A stretch of 64,000 bases of DNA from Chryseobacterium senegalense (GCA_001403755.1 CYUH01000013.1:124001-188000); one strand, 5' to 3'; numbered from the stretch's first letter, positions 8,851-18,387 are shown. Notes: generated by a model from the letters alone, not told the origin. Numbers and translations: made by a program.

Positions 8851-9858
8851 CTAAAAATCCTCTGCTTCGATTTTTTCTTTGAAGTCTTCGATAGTTTCTT
8901 CGATTGATTTCAGGTATTTACCGCCCGCAGCGTTGATATGGCCGCCGCCATTAAAGTATTTTCTTGAAAATTGATTTACATCTACTTGATCTTTGGAGCG
9001 GAACGAAATTTTAATAAAATCTTCGTACAAATCTTCCATGAAAAAAGCTGAAACTTGGGTTCCCATAATACTTAAACCGTAATTTACGAAACCTTCGGTA
9101 TCACCTTTTTGGAAACCGAATTTTTTCAATTCATCTCTTCTCAGCCAGAGAATTGCCACTTTGCCCTCTTTCACCACTTCGATCCTTCCTAGAATTAAGG
9201 AGAGAAGATGCAGTCTGGAAACCGTGTTCGTATCCCAAGTATTCGACGTAATCATCGAAGGCTCTGCTCCTTTTTCAATTAAATCCGCTACAATACGATG
9301 GGTAGTTGCACTCGTGGACCGAAAACGAAAACCTCCTGTATCCGTCATAATCCCGGTATACAAACATTCCGCAATATCTTTGTTTACTATTTTTTCTTCA
9401 TTTAATTGCTGGATAAAATGGTACACCATCTGCGAAGTTGCCGGAATTGTAACATCCGAGTACACAAAATCGAATTGATCGGGTTGTTGATGATGATCGA
9501 TCAGAATTTTCTTCGCCTTAGCCTTTTCAATCCATGGACCTACAAGATTTCCACTTCTGTGTGAAGCATTAAAATCTAGAATAAAAATTACATCCGCATG
9601 ATAAATCGCTTCTCCAGCTTGTTTTCTTTTGTAATCCGCAATGATGATTTTTTTGGATTCGGGCATCCATTTCAAAAATTTTGGAAAATCGTTAGGAACG
9701 ATTACCTCTGCGTCCAGACCTTTTTGCTTCAGAAAATGCTTCAGCCCCAAACTCGACCCGATAGCGTCTCCATCTGGATTGTAATGAGTTATGATAACAA
9801 TTTTATTCTCTGGTATAAGTAATTTTTGAATTTCTGAAATTTCCGAAGCAGTAAACAT
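8851..9858 (-). CDS. nrnA: DHH family bifunctional oligoribonuclease/PAP phosphatase NrnA
   Basis: NrnA-type enzymes degrade nanoRNAs of 2-5 nucleotides and often dephosphorylate 3'-phosphoadenosine 5'-phosphate. The 335 residues show the DHH metal-binding motifs: HYNPDGDAIGSSLG at about 24-37, a conserved aspartate in FILDFN, and DHHQQPDQF at about 121; the C-terminal DHHA1 domain ends with GGGHINAAGG, the substrate-binding motif. Length is normal. The gene stands alone, with its own promoter upstream (9881-9913). Confidence 0.93.
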   Translation of the reverse strand: MFTASEISEIQKLLIPENKIVIITHYNPDGDAIGSSLGLKHFLKQKGLDAEVIVPNDFPKFLKWMPESKKIIIADYKRKQAGEAIYHADVIFILDFNASHRSGNLVGPWIEKAKAKKILIDHHQQPDQFDFVYSDVTIPATSQMVYHFIQQLNEEKIVNKDIAECLYTGIMTDTGGFRFRSTSATTHRIVADLIEKGAEPSMITSNTWDTNTVSRLHLLSLILGRIEVVKEGKVAILWLRRDELKKFGFQKGDTEGFVNYGLSIMGTQVSAFFMEDLYEDFIKISFRSKDQVDVNQFSRKYFNGGGHINAAGGKYLKSIEETIEDFKEKIEAEDF

Positions 9859-9880
9859 ATTTCTCTATAATTTTGAACGA

Positions 9881-9913
9881 CAAAGATATGTTTTTTGTTC
9901 TGAGAGATTACAA
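9881..9913 (-). promoter_or_regulatory. Promoter of nrnA
   Basis: Minus strand TTG (9911-9913), 22 bases, TATCTTTG (9881-9888). The start codon of nrnA lies about 23 bases downstream. Confidence 0.65.
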
Positions 9914-10079
9914 CGAAAATAGTATTAAAAGGCATTTAACAAATCTGCAGAAACCCACAAAAACTATTTTCGATTAGAAAAAAATAATTTTTCAAAGCAC
10001 GCAAAACTCGGCATGATACCGCTCACCAAAATGAAAATTTTACCGGTAGCTATTATTTTGCAAAATATCTAAAATATAT
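9914..10079. other. Intergenic region with no gene seen
   Basis: Between the nrnA and rpmH promoters I see A/T-rich sequence and no open frame, hairpin or RNA-like structure that I can support. Confidence 0.4.
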
Positions 10080-10109
10080 TTGCAGAAAATAAAAAGTTTC
10101 CTATCTTTG
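10080..10109 (+). promoter_or_regulatory. Promoter of rpmH
   Basis: TTG (10080-10082), 19 bases, TATCTTTG (10102-10109): a near-ideal Bacteroidota promoter, leading to a transcript start near 10116 and a leader of about 38 bases. Confidence 0.85.
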
Positions 10110-10153
10110 CAATCTGAAAAATAAGAGATAGTTTTTACTAAAAAATATAAGCA

Positions 10154-10312
10154 ATGAGCAAGAGAACATTCCAACCATCAGAAAGAAAGAAAAGAAACAA
10201 ACACGGTTTCAGAGAAAGAATGTCAACCCCAAACGGTAGAAGAGTTTTGGCGGCTAGAAGAGCAAAAGGTAGAAAGAGCTTAACTGTAAGTGCTGCGCGC
10301 GCTAAGAGATAA
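10154..10312 (+). CDS. rpmH: 50S ribosomal protein L34
   Basis: A 52-residue protein. The start [20 protein letters not shown] and the core [20 protein letters not shown] are those of L34, a small basic protein of the large ribosomal subunit that contacts 23S rRNA. It ends with SAARAKR. Unlike the usual arrangement near rnpA and dnaA, neither is next to it here; ftsE follows after a terminator. It has a strong promoter and its own terminator, so it is monocistronic. Confidence 0.97.
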   Translation: MSKRTFQPSERKKRNKHGFRERMSTPNGRRVLAARRAKGRKSLTVSAARAKR

Positions 10313-10337
10313 TCTCAGAAAATCATCATATACAAAT

Positions 10338-10369
10338 ATGCTTGAAAATAACTTTTTCAGGCATTTTTT
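10338..10369 (+). terminator. Rho-independent terminator of rpmH
   Basis: An 11-base stem with one G-T pair (ATGCTTGAAAA and TTTTCAGGCAT), a five-base loop and six T. It lies 25 bases after the rpmH stop. Confidence 0.8.
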
Positions 10370-10414
10370 GTTGTTAAAATTTGCCAAAATTTAGCTAAAC
10401 GAAAAAGTTTTCTT

Positions 10415-10422
10415 TATTTTTG
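10415..10422 (+). promoter_or_regulatory. Candidate -7 element for ftsE
   Basis: TATTTTTG matches TAnnTTTG; no TTG at the right spacing was seen. It is about 68 bases before the ftsE start. Confidence 0.35.
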
Positions 10423-10489
10423 AAGGGCTAATCAACTTACGCATCCTATGCGAAATTTGATTAAAATTTATCTTTAATATTTATACCAT

Positions 10490-11200
10490 ATGCCACATTC
10501 ATCTCACGAAGGACAAAATGTAATCCATCTGAAAAATGCCAAAATAGCTCAGAAAAATTTCACTGTACTTAATGATGTAAACCTTAATATCAAACAAGGA
10601 AGATTTTGCTATCTGATTGGGAAAACAGGTTCCGGAAAAAGTTCACTGCTGAAAACCCTTTACGGACACATCCCAATTTCTGCAGGTCACGGTAATGTAG
10701 CAGGTTTCGACCTCGAAAAACTTCGAGCTTCCGACGTGCCCAACTTAAGAAGAAAATTAGGCATCGTTTTCCAAGATTTTCAACTGCTTACGGACAGAAC
10801 TGTAGAAAAAAATCTGCGTTTTGTACTAGAAGCAACAGGTTGGAATGACAAAACCAAAATTGATGACCGCATCAATGAAGTGTTAGGAAGCGTAGGTATG
10901 AAATCGAAGAAGCACAAAATGCCTCATGAACTTTCAGGTGGTGAACAACAGCGTATTGCCATTGCGAGAGCGCTTCTGAACCATCCTGAACTGATCCTTG
11001 CAGATGAGCCTACCGGAAACCTAGATCCTGAAACTTCCAACGAAATTATGACGCTCCTGAAGCAAGTTGCTTTTGAAAATAATTCAGCGGTGGTAATGGC
11101 AACGCACGATTATCACATGATCCAAAACTTCCCCGGCGAAGCGATACGCTGCGAAGACGGAAGAGTAACCGTGCTCAATACTGCGGAACTTTTCGAATAA
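10490..11200 (+). CDS. ftsE: Cell division ATP-binding protein FtsE-like ABC ATPase
   Basis: An ABC ATPase of 236 residues with Walker [10 protein letters not shown] (about 44-52), the signature [16 protein letters not shown] (about 145-160) and Walker [15 protein letters not shown] (about 167-180). The [21 protein letters not shown] core and PTGNLDP are typical of FtsE, the partner of FtsX that regulates cell-wall hydrolases at the division site. No ftsX gene is adjacent, as is common in this phylum. A terminator follows the stop. A function with another permease cannot be excluded from sequence alone. Confidence 0.85.
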   Translation: MPHSSHEGQNVIHLKNAKIAQKNFTVLNDVNLNIKQGRFCYLIGKTGSGKSSLLKTLYGHIPISAGHGNVAGFDLEKLRASDVPNLRRKLGIVFQDFQLLTDRTVEKNLRFVLEATGWNDKTKIDDRINEVLGSVGMKSKKHKMPHELSGGEQQRIAIARALLNHPELILADEPTGNLDPETSNEIMTLLKQVAFENNSAVVMATHDYHMIQNFPGEAIRCEDGRVTVLNTAELFE

Positions 11201-11224
11201 GACTACATTGAAATTTAAATAGAT

Positions 11225-11254
11225 AATCCTGTACTGATGTTACAGGATTTTTTT
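11225..11254 (+). terminator. Rho-independent terminator of ftsE
   Basis: Nine-base stem (AATCCTGTA and TACAGGATT) with loop CTGATGT and a run of T. Confidence 0.85.
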
Positions 11255-11290
11255 GTCGCAATTTTTGCTAAAGCATTAATAATAATTCAC

Positions 11291-11316
11291 AAAAAAAACG
11301 GACGAAAGTCCGTTTT
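11291..11316. terminator. Terminator between ftsE and accA, likely for accA
   Basis: Nine-base stem AAAACGGAC and GTCCGTTTT around a GAAA loop; on the minus strand it is followed by an eight-T run, so it terminates accA. Confidence 0.85.
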
Positions 11317-11336
11317 CTAATTTACAATATAATTTT

Positions 11337-12293
11337 TTACCCTTTGAATTGGCCCATTGCAATAAATTTTTCTTGTCTTTGGGTTTCAAGTTCTTTCCCT
11401 GAAAATGTCGAAAAAGCTTTTATATTTTGCAAAATAGACGCCTTCAAATGATCGTAAGCAACTTGTGGATCATAATGTGCACCACCAAGTGGTTCTTCTA
11501 CAATTCCATCGATAAATTTTTCTCTCAAAGCATCTTGCGGAGTTAGTTTCAGTGCAATCGCTGCATCTTCTTTATGATCCCAATTTCTCCACAGAATAGA
11601 GGAACAACTTTCTGGAGCAATCACTGTGTACCAAGTGTTTTCCAACATATAAACCTTGTTTCCAACACCAATCCCCAATGCTCCACCACTTGCTCCTTCG
11701 CCAATGATATAAACAAAAATTGGCGTTTTCAGCATCGTCATTTCAAAAATATTTCGAGCAATAGCTTCACCTTGTCCACGTTCTTCAGCTTCCAGACCAG
11801 GATATGCTCCCGGAGTATCAACCAATGAAATCACTGGAATTTTGAATTTCTCTGCCAATTTCATCAAGCGCAGTGCTTTTCTATATCCTTCCGGATTGCT
11901 CATCCCGAATCTTCGGAGTTGTCTTTCTTTGGTGGTTCTTCCTTTTTGGGTACCAATAATCATTACTCGTTGACCATCTATGGTAGCTAAACCGCCAACC
12001 ATTGCAGGATCATCAGCAAAATTACGATCGCCATGAAGCTCAAGAAAGCTATCTTTATCAGTAATTCCCTTAATGAAATCTAATGTATAAGGACGATCCG
12101 GATGGCGGGAAAGCTGAACCCTTTGCCAAGGCGTAAGGTTTCCGTAAATCTCCTTTTTCTTTTCTATAATTTTATCTTCGATTTGCGAGCAAGCCAATTT
12201 CACATCTACTCCGCTCTCTTCGCCTACCAATGAACAAGTTTGATACTGATCCATCAGCTCTTTTATGGGAAGTTCAAAATTTAAGTATTCCAT
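11337..12293 (-). CDS. accA: Acetyl-CoA carboxylase carboxyltransferase subunit alpha
   Basis: AccA is the alpha half of the carboxyltransferase that moves CO2 from carboxybiotin to acetyl-CoA, giving malonyl-CoA for fatty acid synthesis. The 318-residue sequence is full length and shows the crotonase-type core with [20 protein letters not shown] (about 160-180) and [15 protein letters not shown] (about 198-212), which form the active-site loops. The partner AccD is not in the window; AccB and AccC are at 18-20 kb. The gene ends at a strong terminator. Confidence 0.97.
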   Translation of the reverse strand: MEYLNFELPIKELMDQYQTCSLVGEESGVDVKLACSQIEDKIIEKKKEIYGNLTPWQRVQLSRHPDRPYTLDFIKGITDKDSFLELHGDRNFADDPAMVGGLATIDGQRVMIIGTQKGRTTKERQLRRFGMSNPEGYRKALRLMKLAEKFKIPVISLVDTPGAYPGLEAEERGQGEAIARNIFEMTMLKTPIFVYIIGEGASGGALGIGVGNKVYMLENTWYTVIAPESCSSILWRNWDHKEDAAIALKLTPQDALREKFIDGIVEEPLGGAHYDPQVAYDHLKASILQNIKAFSTFSGKELETQRQEKFIAMGQFKG

Positions 12294-12342
12294 TTCTTTA
12301 GTTAAGAATTAATCTTTCAAATTTAATAAAAATTATAGAAAA

Positions 12343-13857
12343 TTAGCCGATATTATTCACTGCATTTTTTATTCTCTCAATGCTTTCCTCTTTTCCAAGG
12401 ATTTCAAGAATTTCAGGAACATCCGGACCTTTCAGTTCACCTACCAAGCTCAAACGCAGCGGCATCATCACTTTGCCCATTCCAAGACCTTTTTCGTCGG
12501 CTAGATCATGGATGGATTGTTTAATTGTAACGGCTTGAAAATCTGTAAGGGTTAATAGTTTTTCAGAAAAATCATTCAAAATCCCAGGTGTCTCTTCATT
12601 CCAAGCTTTTTTTACCGCTTTCTCGTCATAGGAAAATGGCGCTTCAAAGAAGAATTTTCCTTCATTATAAATATCTTTTGCAAAAGTTGCCCGATCTTTC
12701 ATCAACGAGATCACCTTTAATAATTTTTCATCACTGGATCCTTCTAAATTAATACCTTCAGCTTGTTTTAATAATGATAAAACCTCTGCATCGGATTTTG
12801 ATTTAAGATATTCCTGGTTAAACCATTCTGCTTTTTCTTTGTTGAATCTTGCACCGGCTTTATGAACTTTATGCAAATCAAACTCTTTGGTCATTTCCTC
12901 TAAAGAAAGAATTTCGCGGTCATTTGCAGGGCTCCAACCCAGCAACGCAACCATGTTAATGAAAGCTTCCGGAAGATATCCTTCTTCACGATAACCTTTA
13001 GAAATACTTCCGGTTTCGGGATCTTTAAAATTCAACGGAAATACCGGGAAACCAAATTTATCACCATCTCTTTTGCTGAGTTTTCCTTTGCCTTCCGGCT
13101 TTAAAATTAACGAAAGGTGGGCAAATTCGGGTCTTTCCCATCCCATTGCTTCATACAAAAGATAGTGCAAACCTAGAGAAGGCAACCACTCTTCACCGCG
13201 AATAACGTGCGTGATTTCCATTTCGTGATCATCGATAATATTGGCAAAATGATAAGTTGGCATTCCATCGTTTTTTACCAAAACCTTATCATCCAAAGTA
13301 TTTGTATTTACTGAAGTTTTACCACGAATAATATCTTCCAAATTGAGCACTCGATCTACCGGCATTTTGAAGCGTACGACATAAGGTACTTTTTCGTCCA
13401 ATAACTTCTGAACTTCCTCTTTCGAAAGGGTAAGCGAGTTTCTCAATCGGTTTCTTGTAATATAATTATAGGCAAACACCTCACCATTTTGTTCGAATTC
13501 TTTGCGAATTTCGTCCAATTCTTCGGGCGTATCGAAAGCGAGGTAAGCATAATCAGTTTTCAGGATTTCCGCTAAATATTGATCATAAATATCGCGTCTT
13601 TCAGATTGCCGGTAAGGCGCAAATTTTCCGCCATGTTTTGGGCTTTCATCCGGGATGATTCCGCACCATTCCAGTGCTTCCATGATATATTCTTCCGCAC
13701 CTTCAACATATCTTGCGGTGTCGGTATCTTCAATTCTCAACACGAAGTCTCCGCCTTGGTTTTTAGCGAAAAGATAATCATATAACGCAGTTCTCACTCC
13801 ACCTAGATGTAAAGGCCCGGTTGGACTTGGCGCAAAACGCACTCTTACTTTGCTCAT
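12343..13857 (-). CDS. gltX: Glutamate--tRNA ligase
   Basis: GltX charges tRNA-Glu. The class I synthetase signature is FAPSPTGPLHLGG at the start and KLSKRDGDKFG near residue 260. About 504 residues, normal for the family. The start is taken at 13857 (MSKVRVRF) and not at the longer 13881, since the latter overlaps a TAAATTTG promoter element. The C-terminal anticodon-binding domain is present. accA follows on the same strand after 49 bases and may be cotranscribed. Confidence 0.96.
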   Translation of the reverse strand: MSKVRVRFAPSPTGPLHLGGVRTALYDYLFAKNQGGDFVLRIEDTDTARYVEGAEEYIMEALEWCGIIPDESPKHGGKFAPYRQSERRDIYDQYLAEILKTDYAYLAFDTPEELDEIRKEFEQNGEVFAYNYITRNRLRNSLTLSKEEVQKLLDEKVPYVVRFKMPVDRVLNLEDIIRGKTSVNTNTLDDKVLVKNDGMPTYHFANIIDDHEMEITHVIRGEEWLPSLGLHYLLYEAMGWERPEFAHLSLILKPEGKGKLSKRDGDKFGFPVFPLNFKDPETGSISKGYREEGYLPEAFINMVALLGWSPANDREILSLEEMTKEFDLHKVHKAGARFNKEKAEWFNQEYLKSKSDAEVLSLLKQAEGINLEGSSDEKLLKVISLMKDRATFAKDIYNEGKFFFEAPFSYDEKAVKKAWNEETPGILNDFSEKLLTLTDFQAVTIKQSIHDLADEKGLGMGKVMMPLRLSLVGELKGPDVPEILEILGKEESIERIKNAVNNIG

Positions 13858-13878
13858 TATTGTTCGAAATTTAGGGTG

Positions 13879-13886
13879 CAAATTTA
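13879..13886 (-). promoter_or_regulatory. Candidate -7 element of gltX
   Basis: Minus strand TAAATTTG; the surrounding 15 bases, CCTTAAATTTGCACC, are the same as upstream of the HIT gene. It sets the gltX start downstream of 13879. No TTG upstream was seen. Confidence 0.55.
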
Positions 13887-13901
13887 AGGAAAAAATGAGT
13901 G

Positions 13902-13934
13902 TTGAGAGAATTTGAGATATTTTATTTAGTTTTG
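13902..13934 (+). promoter_or_regulatory. Promoter of the cupin gene
   Basis: TTG (13902-13904), 22 bases, TAGTTTTG (13927-13934). It is divergent from the gltX promoter, and the two regions overlap. Confidence 0.6.
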
Positions 13935-13952
13935 CAATAAATTTGAATGATA

Positions 13953-14318
13953 ATGTTAGAAATCGGCGAACGACCTTGGGGGAAATATTATGTTTTGGCA
14001 GATGAGCCGCATTATAAATTGAAAAGAATCGAAGTAAATCCAGGGCACAGACTCTCTTATCAATTCCACCATCACCGCCAAGAATTTTGGACGGTAATTT
14101 CAGGTGAGGCGGTTGTAGTACTTGATGAGGTAGAACATTCTGTTAAATATGGTGAAAGCATTTTCATACCACTTGGCGCGAAACACCGCATTGAAAACCG
14201 AAGTGCGGAATTACTGGAATTTGTTGAGGTACAAACAGGAACTTATTTTGGTGAGGATGATATTGTGAGAATTCAGGATGATTATGAGCGTTCAGACGAG
14301 AATTCCGATAAAGAGTAG
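13953..14318 (+). CDS. Cupin, phosphomannose isomerase type II-like
   Basis: A 121-residue single-domain cupin. It resembles the C-terminal isomerase half of ManC/AlgA-type GDP-mannose pyrophosphorylases: ERPWGKYYVL, then HRLSYQFHHHRQEFWTVISG with the metal-binding histidines at about 42-46, and a second cupin motif GESIFIPLGAKHRIEN. The start could also be 13947 (two residues longer). Stand-alone versions have unproven activity but are likely mannose-6-phosphate isomerase-like. The next gene, a glycosyltransferase, starts 23 bases downstream, consistent with a sugar role. Confidence 0.85.
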   Translation: MLEIGERPWGKYYVLADEPHYKLKRIEVNPGHRLSYQFHHHRQEFWTVISGEAVVVLDEVEHSVKYGESIFIPLGAKHRIENRSAELLEFVEVQTGTYFGEDDIVRIQDDYERSDENSDKE

Positions 14319-14341
14319 TTAATTTCAGTTTTTAAATTTTA

Positions 14342-15277
14342 ATGAAAAAAAATTACCTAATCCTCTCTCATAAAAATCCGCAACAAGTTTGCCGATTGAT
14401 TAACAGATTGGACGATGGAAATTCTCAATTTTTTGTACATGTAGATTTAAAAAGCAATTTAGAAGAATTTGAAATTCTAAATTCATTAGAAAATACCAAA
14501 ATCATTCCCGAAAGAGAGAAATGCATTTGGGGTGATTTTTCTATCGTAAGAGCCACTTTACACTTGCTTGAAAATTCAATTGCGCACGGAAGTAAAGGTT
14601 TCACTATTTTACTAAGCGGACAAGATTACCCGATAAAATCCAATCAATTCATTAATAGTTTTCTCGCGAACCACATCGATTTTAATTTCATTGAAGCAAT
14701 TCCCATCGAAGAAAAATGGCGTAAAAAAATGGTCCGAGATAAGGTAGAGCATTATCATTTTATACATTCCGATCGAAAAAGCGACAGCAACAGTTATGCT
14801 CCCTTTCAACATAGTTCGCCGAAAGAAAAGGCGCGAAACATTTTTCATCTAATTAAGGGAAGGATGTCTGTGAAAACCTTTCGAAAATTGCTCACGCTTC
14901 CTAAACGAAAGCCATTTTTCAAACAACAATTTGCAGGTTCGCAATGGTGGGCTTTTAATGAAATGACCACTAAAATAATTTACGATTTCATTAAAAAAGA
15001 GTATACCGAATTAGAAAAGTATTACCGCTATACCTCTGCACCCGATGAGATTTTTTTTCAATCCATCATCATAAATTTGGCAGAAAACAGCAAAGAAATT
15101 AAGATAAAACCATCCCAAACTTATGTTAATTGGGAAAGGAAAAATGTAGCGCTTCCAGTAATTTTTAATGACAAGGATTTGCAGGAACTTTCGCAAGTTG
15201 ACCAATTGTGGGCAAGAAAATTTGATGTAGATTATGATGAAAAAATCCTGGATTTAATTGACAATAAGCTGCTATAA
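14342..15277 (+). CDS. Beta-1,6-N-acetylglucosaminyltransferase-like (GT14) glycosyltransferase
   Basis: A 311-residue protein of the core-2/I-branching family. It starts MKKNYLILSHKNPQQVCRLI, followed by FFVHVD, GFTILLSGQDYPIKS at about 90-105, GSQWWAF near residue 200, and SAPDEIFFQSI near residue 237; these are the landmark motifs of GT14 enzymes. Bacterial members decorate surface polysaccharides. It follows the cupin by 23 bases on the same strand and converges on the next genes with a gap of five bases. Confidence 0.85.
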   Translation: MKKNYLILSHKNPQQVCRLINRLDDGNSQFFVHVDLKSNLEEFEILNSLENTKIIPEREKCIWGDFSIVRATLHLLENSIAHGSKGFTILLSGQDYPIKSNQFINSFLANHIDFNFIEAIPIEEKWRKKMVRDKVEHYHFIHSDRKSDSNSYAPFQHSSPKEKARNIFHLIKGRMSVKTFRKLLTLPKRKPFFKQQFAGSQWWAFNEMTTKIIYDFIKKEYTELEKYYRYTSAPDEIFFQSIIINLAENSKEIKIKPSQTYVNWERKNVALPVIFNDKDLQELSQVDQLWARKFDVDYDEKILDLIDNKLL

Positions 15278-15282
15278 TTTAA

Positions 15283-16290
15283 TTACAAAACATATCTGCT
15301 CAACCAACTGCTGAAGGAATACTGATCAACAATTTCAGCAGGAATCTGCTTGTAAGGCGAACTGAGAAACTCACCCAACCGGGCAATATCATCATGATGA
15401 ATAATAAAAATGTTTTGTGGATTATAAAAATCATATTCCATCACGGTTTTATTATTCGTAATAATTTTTTTCTGATACCGAAGCGACTCAAAAAACCTTA
15501 AGGATAAACCGTTATGCTCCAGCACTTTAAAATCCAAAATTACACTTGCTGCTTTTAGTCGTTTGATATTATCTTTGAACGTAAAATTGTCTTTGAAAAA
15601 TTTAATTTCTGGTCTGTTAATAGGCTTTTTAGAACGAAAATACTTTAAGTTTATATCAAAATTCACATCGAATTTAGCAAGTTCATTCATTGAATAAATT
15701 AAATCATCAATCCTATTTTCTATATAAGAACCGACGTAATAAATGGTATTATTTTGCGAACAATTTTCCGCTTCATCATCAAAATCGAAAAAAAAATTAT
15801 CGCATAACTGAATATTTGGTAATTGAATATGATAATTTTTGTAATCATTTTCGTCAAAAATTAGAAATTTCTCGAAAAGCGGAATACAGTTGAATACTTC
15901 CGGGTAACGGTTCAAACCGTCCCACTGATATCCAACCACTTTTTTTCCAATGTTCATCAGTTTTTCAATGGTTTCCTGATCAAAAATATCCGGTCTGATG
16001 ATTAAGATATAATCGATACTTTTTTCCCTCAGATGACCAATTTCCTGACACATATGGCTTGAACGGAATTTTCTAATCAGTTCTTTTTTATAGGTTCGAT
16101 TGCCAAAAAAATTCTTTAAGAAAAAATTTTTTACGCGTAGAAGATTATTTTCATACTTAAAATCAGCAGGAACAATCGATGTTAAATCAAATCCAAATTT
16201 TTGAATATTAAATTCAAAAATTTCATAAATTTTAAAATCATTAGGAATAATTAAAATAAAAGATTTGCCTTCAACTGATTTTTCAAGCAT
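15283..16290 (-). CDS. Putative glycosyltransferase or LPS core biosynthesis protein
   Basis: A 335-residue protein with no family I can name with certainty. The N-terminal half has alternating hydrophobic strands and charged turns, and the C-terminal half includes KVLEHNGLSLRFFESLRYQKKIITNN, which resembles the nucleotide-sugar-binding half of GT-B enzymes, and NPQNIFIIHHDD. Its start overlaps the end of the upstream GT2 gene by eight bases, so the two are translationally coupled. The genomic context (GT2, GT14, cupin) supports a role in surface polysaccharide or lipopolysaccharide core synthesis. Confidence 0.6.
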   Translation of the reverse strand: MLEKSVEGKSFILIIPNDFKIYEIFEFNIQKFGFDLTSIVPADFKYENNLLRVKNFFLKNFFGNRTYKKELIRKFRSSHMCQEIGHLREKSIDYILIIRPDIFDQETIEKLMNIGKKVVGYQWDGLNRYPEVFNCIPLFEKFLIFDENDYKNYHIQLPNIQLCDNFFFDFDDEAENCSQNNTIYYVGSYIENRIDDLIYSMNELAKFDVNFDINLKYFRSKKPINRPEIKFFKDNFTFKDNIKRLKAASVILDFKVLEHNGLSLRFFESLRYQKKIITNNKTVMEYDFYNPQNIFIIHHDDIARLGEFLSSPYKQIPAEIVDQYSFSSWLSRYVL

Positions 16291-17032
16291 TGGATTCGGA
16301 TTCTATAATTTTAGCTAAAGTATTAAATTTGTATTGCGCTTTTAAAGTAGCAAATATTAAGCCTTCTTTACCGTCTAAAAATCCTTTTTTGATCACGTAA
16401 TATTTAAAAAACCAGAAAAAAGGAGAATAAATCAACTTCCCAAAGCTTACTTTTTTTCCTTTTCTCTTGGTTATTTCTGCGGTCGAATAGGTATTATTTT
16501 TCTCTAAAATTACCGAAATAGAATCATCTGCTAGATGCTCCAAAGCAAGATTTTTCTCCTGTGGAGGAATGTGCACCACCTTCCCGCGAATTTCCGGCTT
16601 CGAATGGATGAAAGGCGGCCATACGATGCTGTCTTTACGAAAAAATCGATAAACATAATCCGGATAAGCTGCACGCATCCACTTTCCCATAAAATAGTTT
16701 TTTCGTGGAATTGCCAATGCTGTATTGCCTTTTTGATTATATTTAAATTGATACAATTTGGCTTTCAAATCGGAAGTAATCACCTCGTCCGCATCCAAAA
16801 GTAGCACCCAATCGTTCTGGGCGCTTTGTATCGCAAAATTTCGGGCAGGTTCTACAAAACTTATTTTTTCGTGAAAAATAATGTTGCAATGGTATTTTTC
16901 GGCAATTTCCAGTGTTGAATCAGAGCTGTGCATATCGCAAATTAAAATCTCTTCGAAATCTTTTACAGACTCCAACACTTTCTCCAAATGCAACGCGGCA
17001 TTGTAGGTATTGATTACTACAGAAATTCCCAC
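16283..17032 (-). CDS. Family 2 glycosyltransferase, KdtX/WaaE-like
   Basis: A 249-residue GT-A fold enzyme. It begins ISVVINTYNAALHLEKVLES, with ILICDMHSSDST (about 29-40), the metal-binding DADEVI near 77, and a C-terminal ARNFAIQSAQNDW region. Bacterial relatives add glucose to the inner core of lipopolysaccharide. It sits 3 bases after rocD on the same strand and overlaps the start of the next gene by eight bases. The exact donor and acceptor cannot be told. Confidence 0.85.
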   Translation of the reverse strand: MGISVVINTYNAALHLEKVLESVKDFEEILICDMHSSDSTLEIAEKYHCNIIFHEKISFVEPARNFAIQSAQNDWVLLLDADEVITSDLKAKLYQFKYNQKGNTALAIPRKNYFMGKWMRAAYPDYVYRFFRKDSIVWPPFIHSKPEIRGKVVHIPPQEKNLALEHLADDSISVILEKNNTYSTAEITKRKGKKVSFGKLIYSPFFWFFKYYVIKKGFLDGKEGLIFATLKAQYKFNTLAKIIESESNA

Positions 17033-17035
17033 CTA

Positions 17036-18286
17036 TTATTTCTTAAACTCCATGATGGTCTTCTCAATAATCGCTACACATTCCAGCAATTGTTCCTCTG
17101 TAATCACCAAAGGTGGAGCGAGGCGAATGATGTTTCCGTGCGTTGGTTTTGCCAGCAAACCGTTTTCTTTGAGTTGAAGACAAAGATTCCAAGCGGTGGA
17201 ACTTTCCGGGGTATCGTTTATCAAAATTGCATTAAGTAAACCTTTTCCACGTACTTTGGTAATTAAGTCAGTTTTCTCGATGAGTTTTTCGATTTCGGCT
17301 CTGAAAAGTTTTCCTAACTCTTCTGCTCTTTCGGAAAGATTCTCTTCTTCCACGACATCCAAAGCTGCGATTGCAACTGCACAAGCAATCGGATTTCCTC
17401 CAAAAGTAGAACCGTGCTGTCCCGGATGAATCACATTCATAATTTCATCATTCGCCAGAACTGCTGAAACGGGATACATCCCTCCAGAAAGCGCTTTTCC
17501 CAAGATCAAAATATCTGGTTGCACATTTTCATGATGACAAGCAATCAGTTTTCCCGTTCTTGCAATTCCGGTTTGCACTTCATCAGCAATGAAAAGTACA
17601 TTATATTTCTGGCAAAGTTCAGCTGCCTTTTTTAGATAATTTTCGGCTGGAACATATACTCCGGCTTCACCTTGAATTGGTTCCACCAAAAATGCTGCAA
17701 TATTTGGAGCATCATTTTCAAGAGTTTTTTCTAAAGCATCCAAATCGTTATAAGGAATTTTCACAAACCCTGGAGTGAAAGGTCCGTAATTGTTGTTAGC
17801 ATCCGGATCGTTAGAAAAAGAAACGATGGTAGTGGTTCTTCCGTGGAAATTATTTTCACAAACAACGATTTTTGCTGCGTTTTCGGAAATTCCTTTTACT
17901 TCATAACTCCATTTTCTGGCTAGTTTCACAGCAGTTTCAACCGCTTCTGCTCCAGAATTCATTGGCAAAACCTTATCAAAACCGAAAAGTTCAGTAATTT
18001 TCTTTTCATATACTCCTAAATTGGCGTTGTAGAAAGCACGCGAAGTTAAAGCTAATTTCTGTGCCTGATTTACCAATGCATTCACAATTTTAGGATGAGA
18101 ATGTCCTTGGTTTACCGCAGAATAGGCAGACAAAAAATCATAATATTTTTTTCCTTCAACATCCCAAACATAAACGCCTTCCCCTTTTTCTAAAACTACC
18201 GGAAGTGGATGATAATTATGGGCTCCATGCTGATTTTCTAAATCGATGTAATATTGCGAATTTTTTGTTGTTGATGTTGTTGACAT
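17036..18286 (-). CDS. rocD: Ornithine--oxo-acid transaminase
   Basis: RocD converts ornithine and 2-oxoglutarate to glutamate semialdehyde and glutamate using pyridoxal phosphate. The 416 residues contain [15 protein letters not shown] and [17 protein letters not shown], where Lys is the Schiff-base residue at about 260, and the family's [17 protein letters not shown] motif. Length is normal. The product feeds the proline branch whose last step, proC, is interrupted in this window. A promoter element lies 17 bases upstream. Downstream the GT2 gene begins at 17032, three bases after the stop. Confidence 0.94.
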   Translation of the reverse strand: MSTTSTTKNSQYYIDLENQHGAHNYHPLPVVLEKGEGVYVWDVEGKKYYDFLSAYSAVNQGHSHPKIVNALVNQAQKLALTSRAFYNANLGVYEKKITELFGFDKVLPMNSGAEAVETAVKLARKWSYEVKGISENAAKIVVCENNFHGRTTTIVSFSNDPDANNNYGPFTPGFVKIPYNDLDALEKTLENDAPNIAAFLVEPIQGEAGVYVPAENYLKKAAELCQKYNVLFIADEVQTGIARTGKLIACHHENVQPDILILGKALSGGMYPVSAVLANDEIMNVIHPGQHGSTFGGNPIACAVAIAALDVVEEENLSERAEELGKLFRAEIEKLIEKTDLITKVRGKGLLNAILINDTPESSTAWNLCLQLKENGLLAKPTHGNIIRLAPPLVITEEQLLECVAIIEKTIMEFKK

Positions 18287-18302
18287 AAATTTTGCTTTTT
18301 TA

Positions 18303-18310
18303 CAAAGTTA
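18303..18310 (-). promoter_or_regulatory. Candidate -7 element of rocD
   Basis: Minus strand TAACTTTG (complement CAAAGTTA at 18303-18310), 17 bases before the rocD ATG. No TTG was seen at the expected spacing. Confidence 0.5.
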
Positions 18311-18337
18311 ATGATTTAAATACTAAAATAACGACAT

Positions 18338-18366
18338 AAAAAAAGACTAATATTTCTATTAGTCTT
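18338..18366 (-). terminator. Terminator of accB-accC
   Basis: Ten-base stem (AAGACTAATA and TATTAGTCTT) with a four-base loop, followed on the minus strand by seven T. It ends the accBC transcript before rocD. Confidence 0.8.
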
Positions 18367-18387
18367 ATGGTTCATCATTAATGAAAT

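Noticed and set aside
9859..10153. Replication origin near rpmH
   Set aside because: No dnaA, rnpA or DnaA-box cluster is visible next to rpmH.
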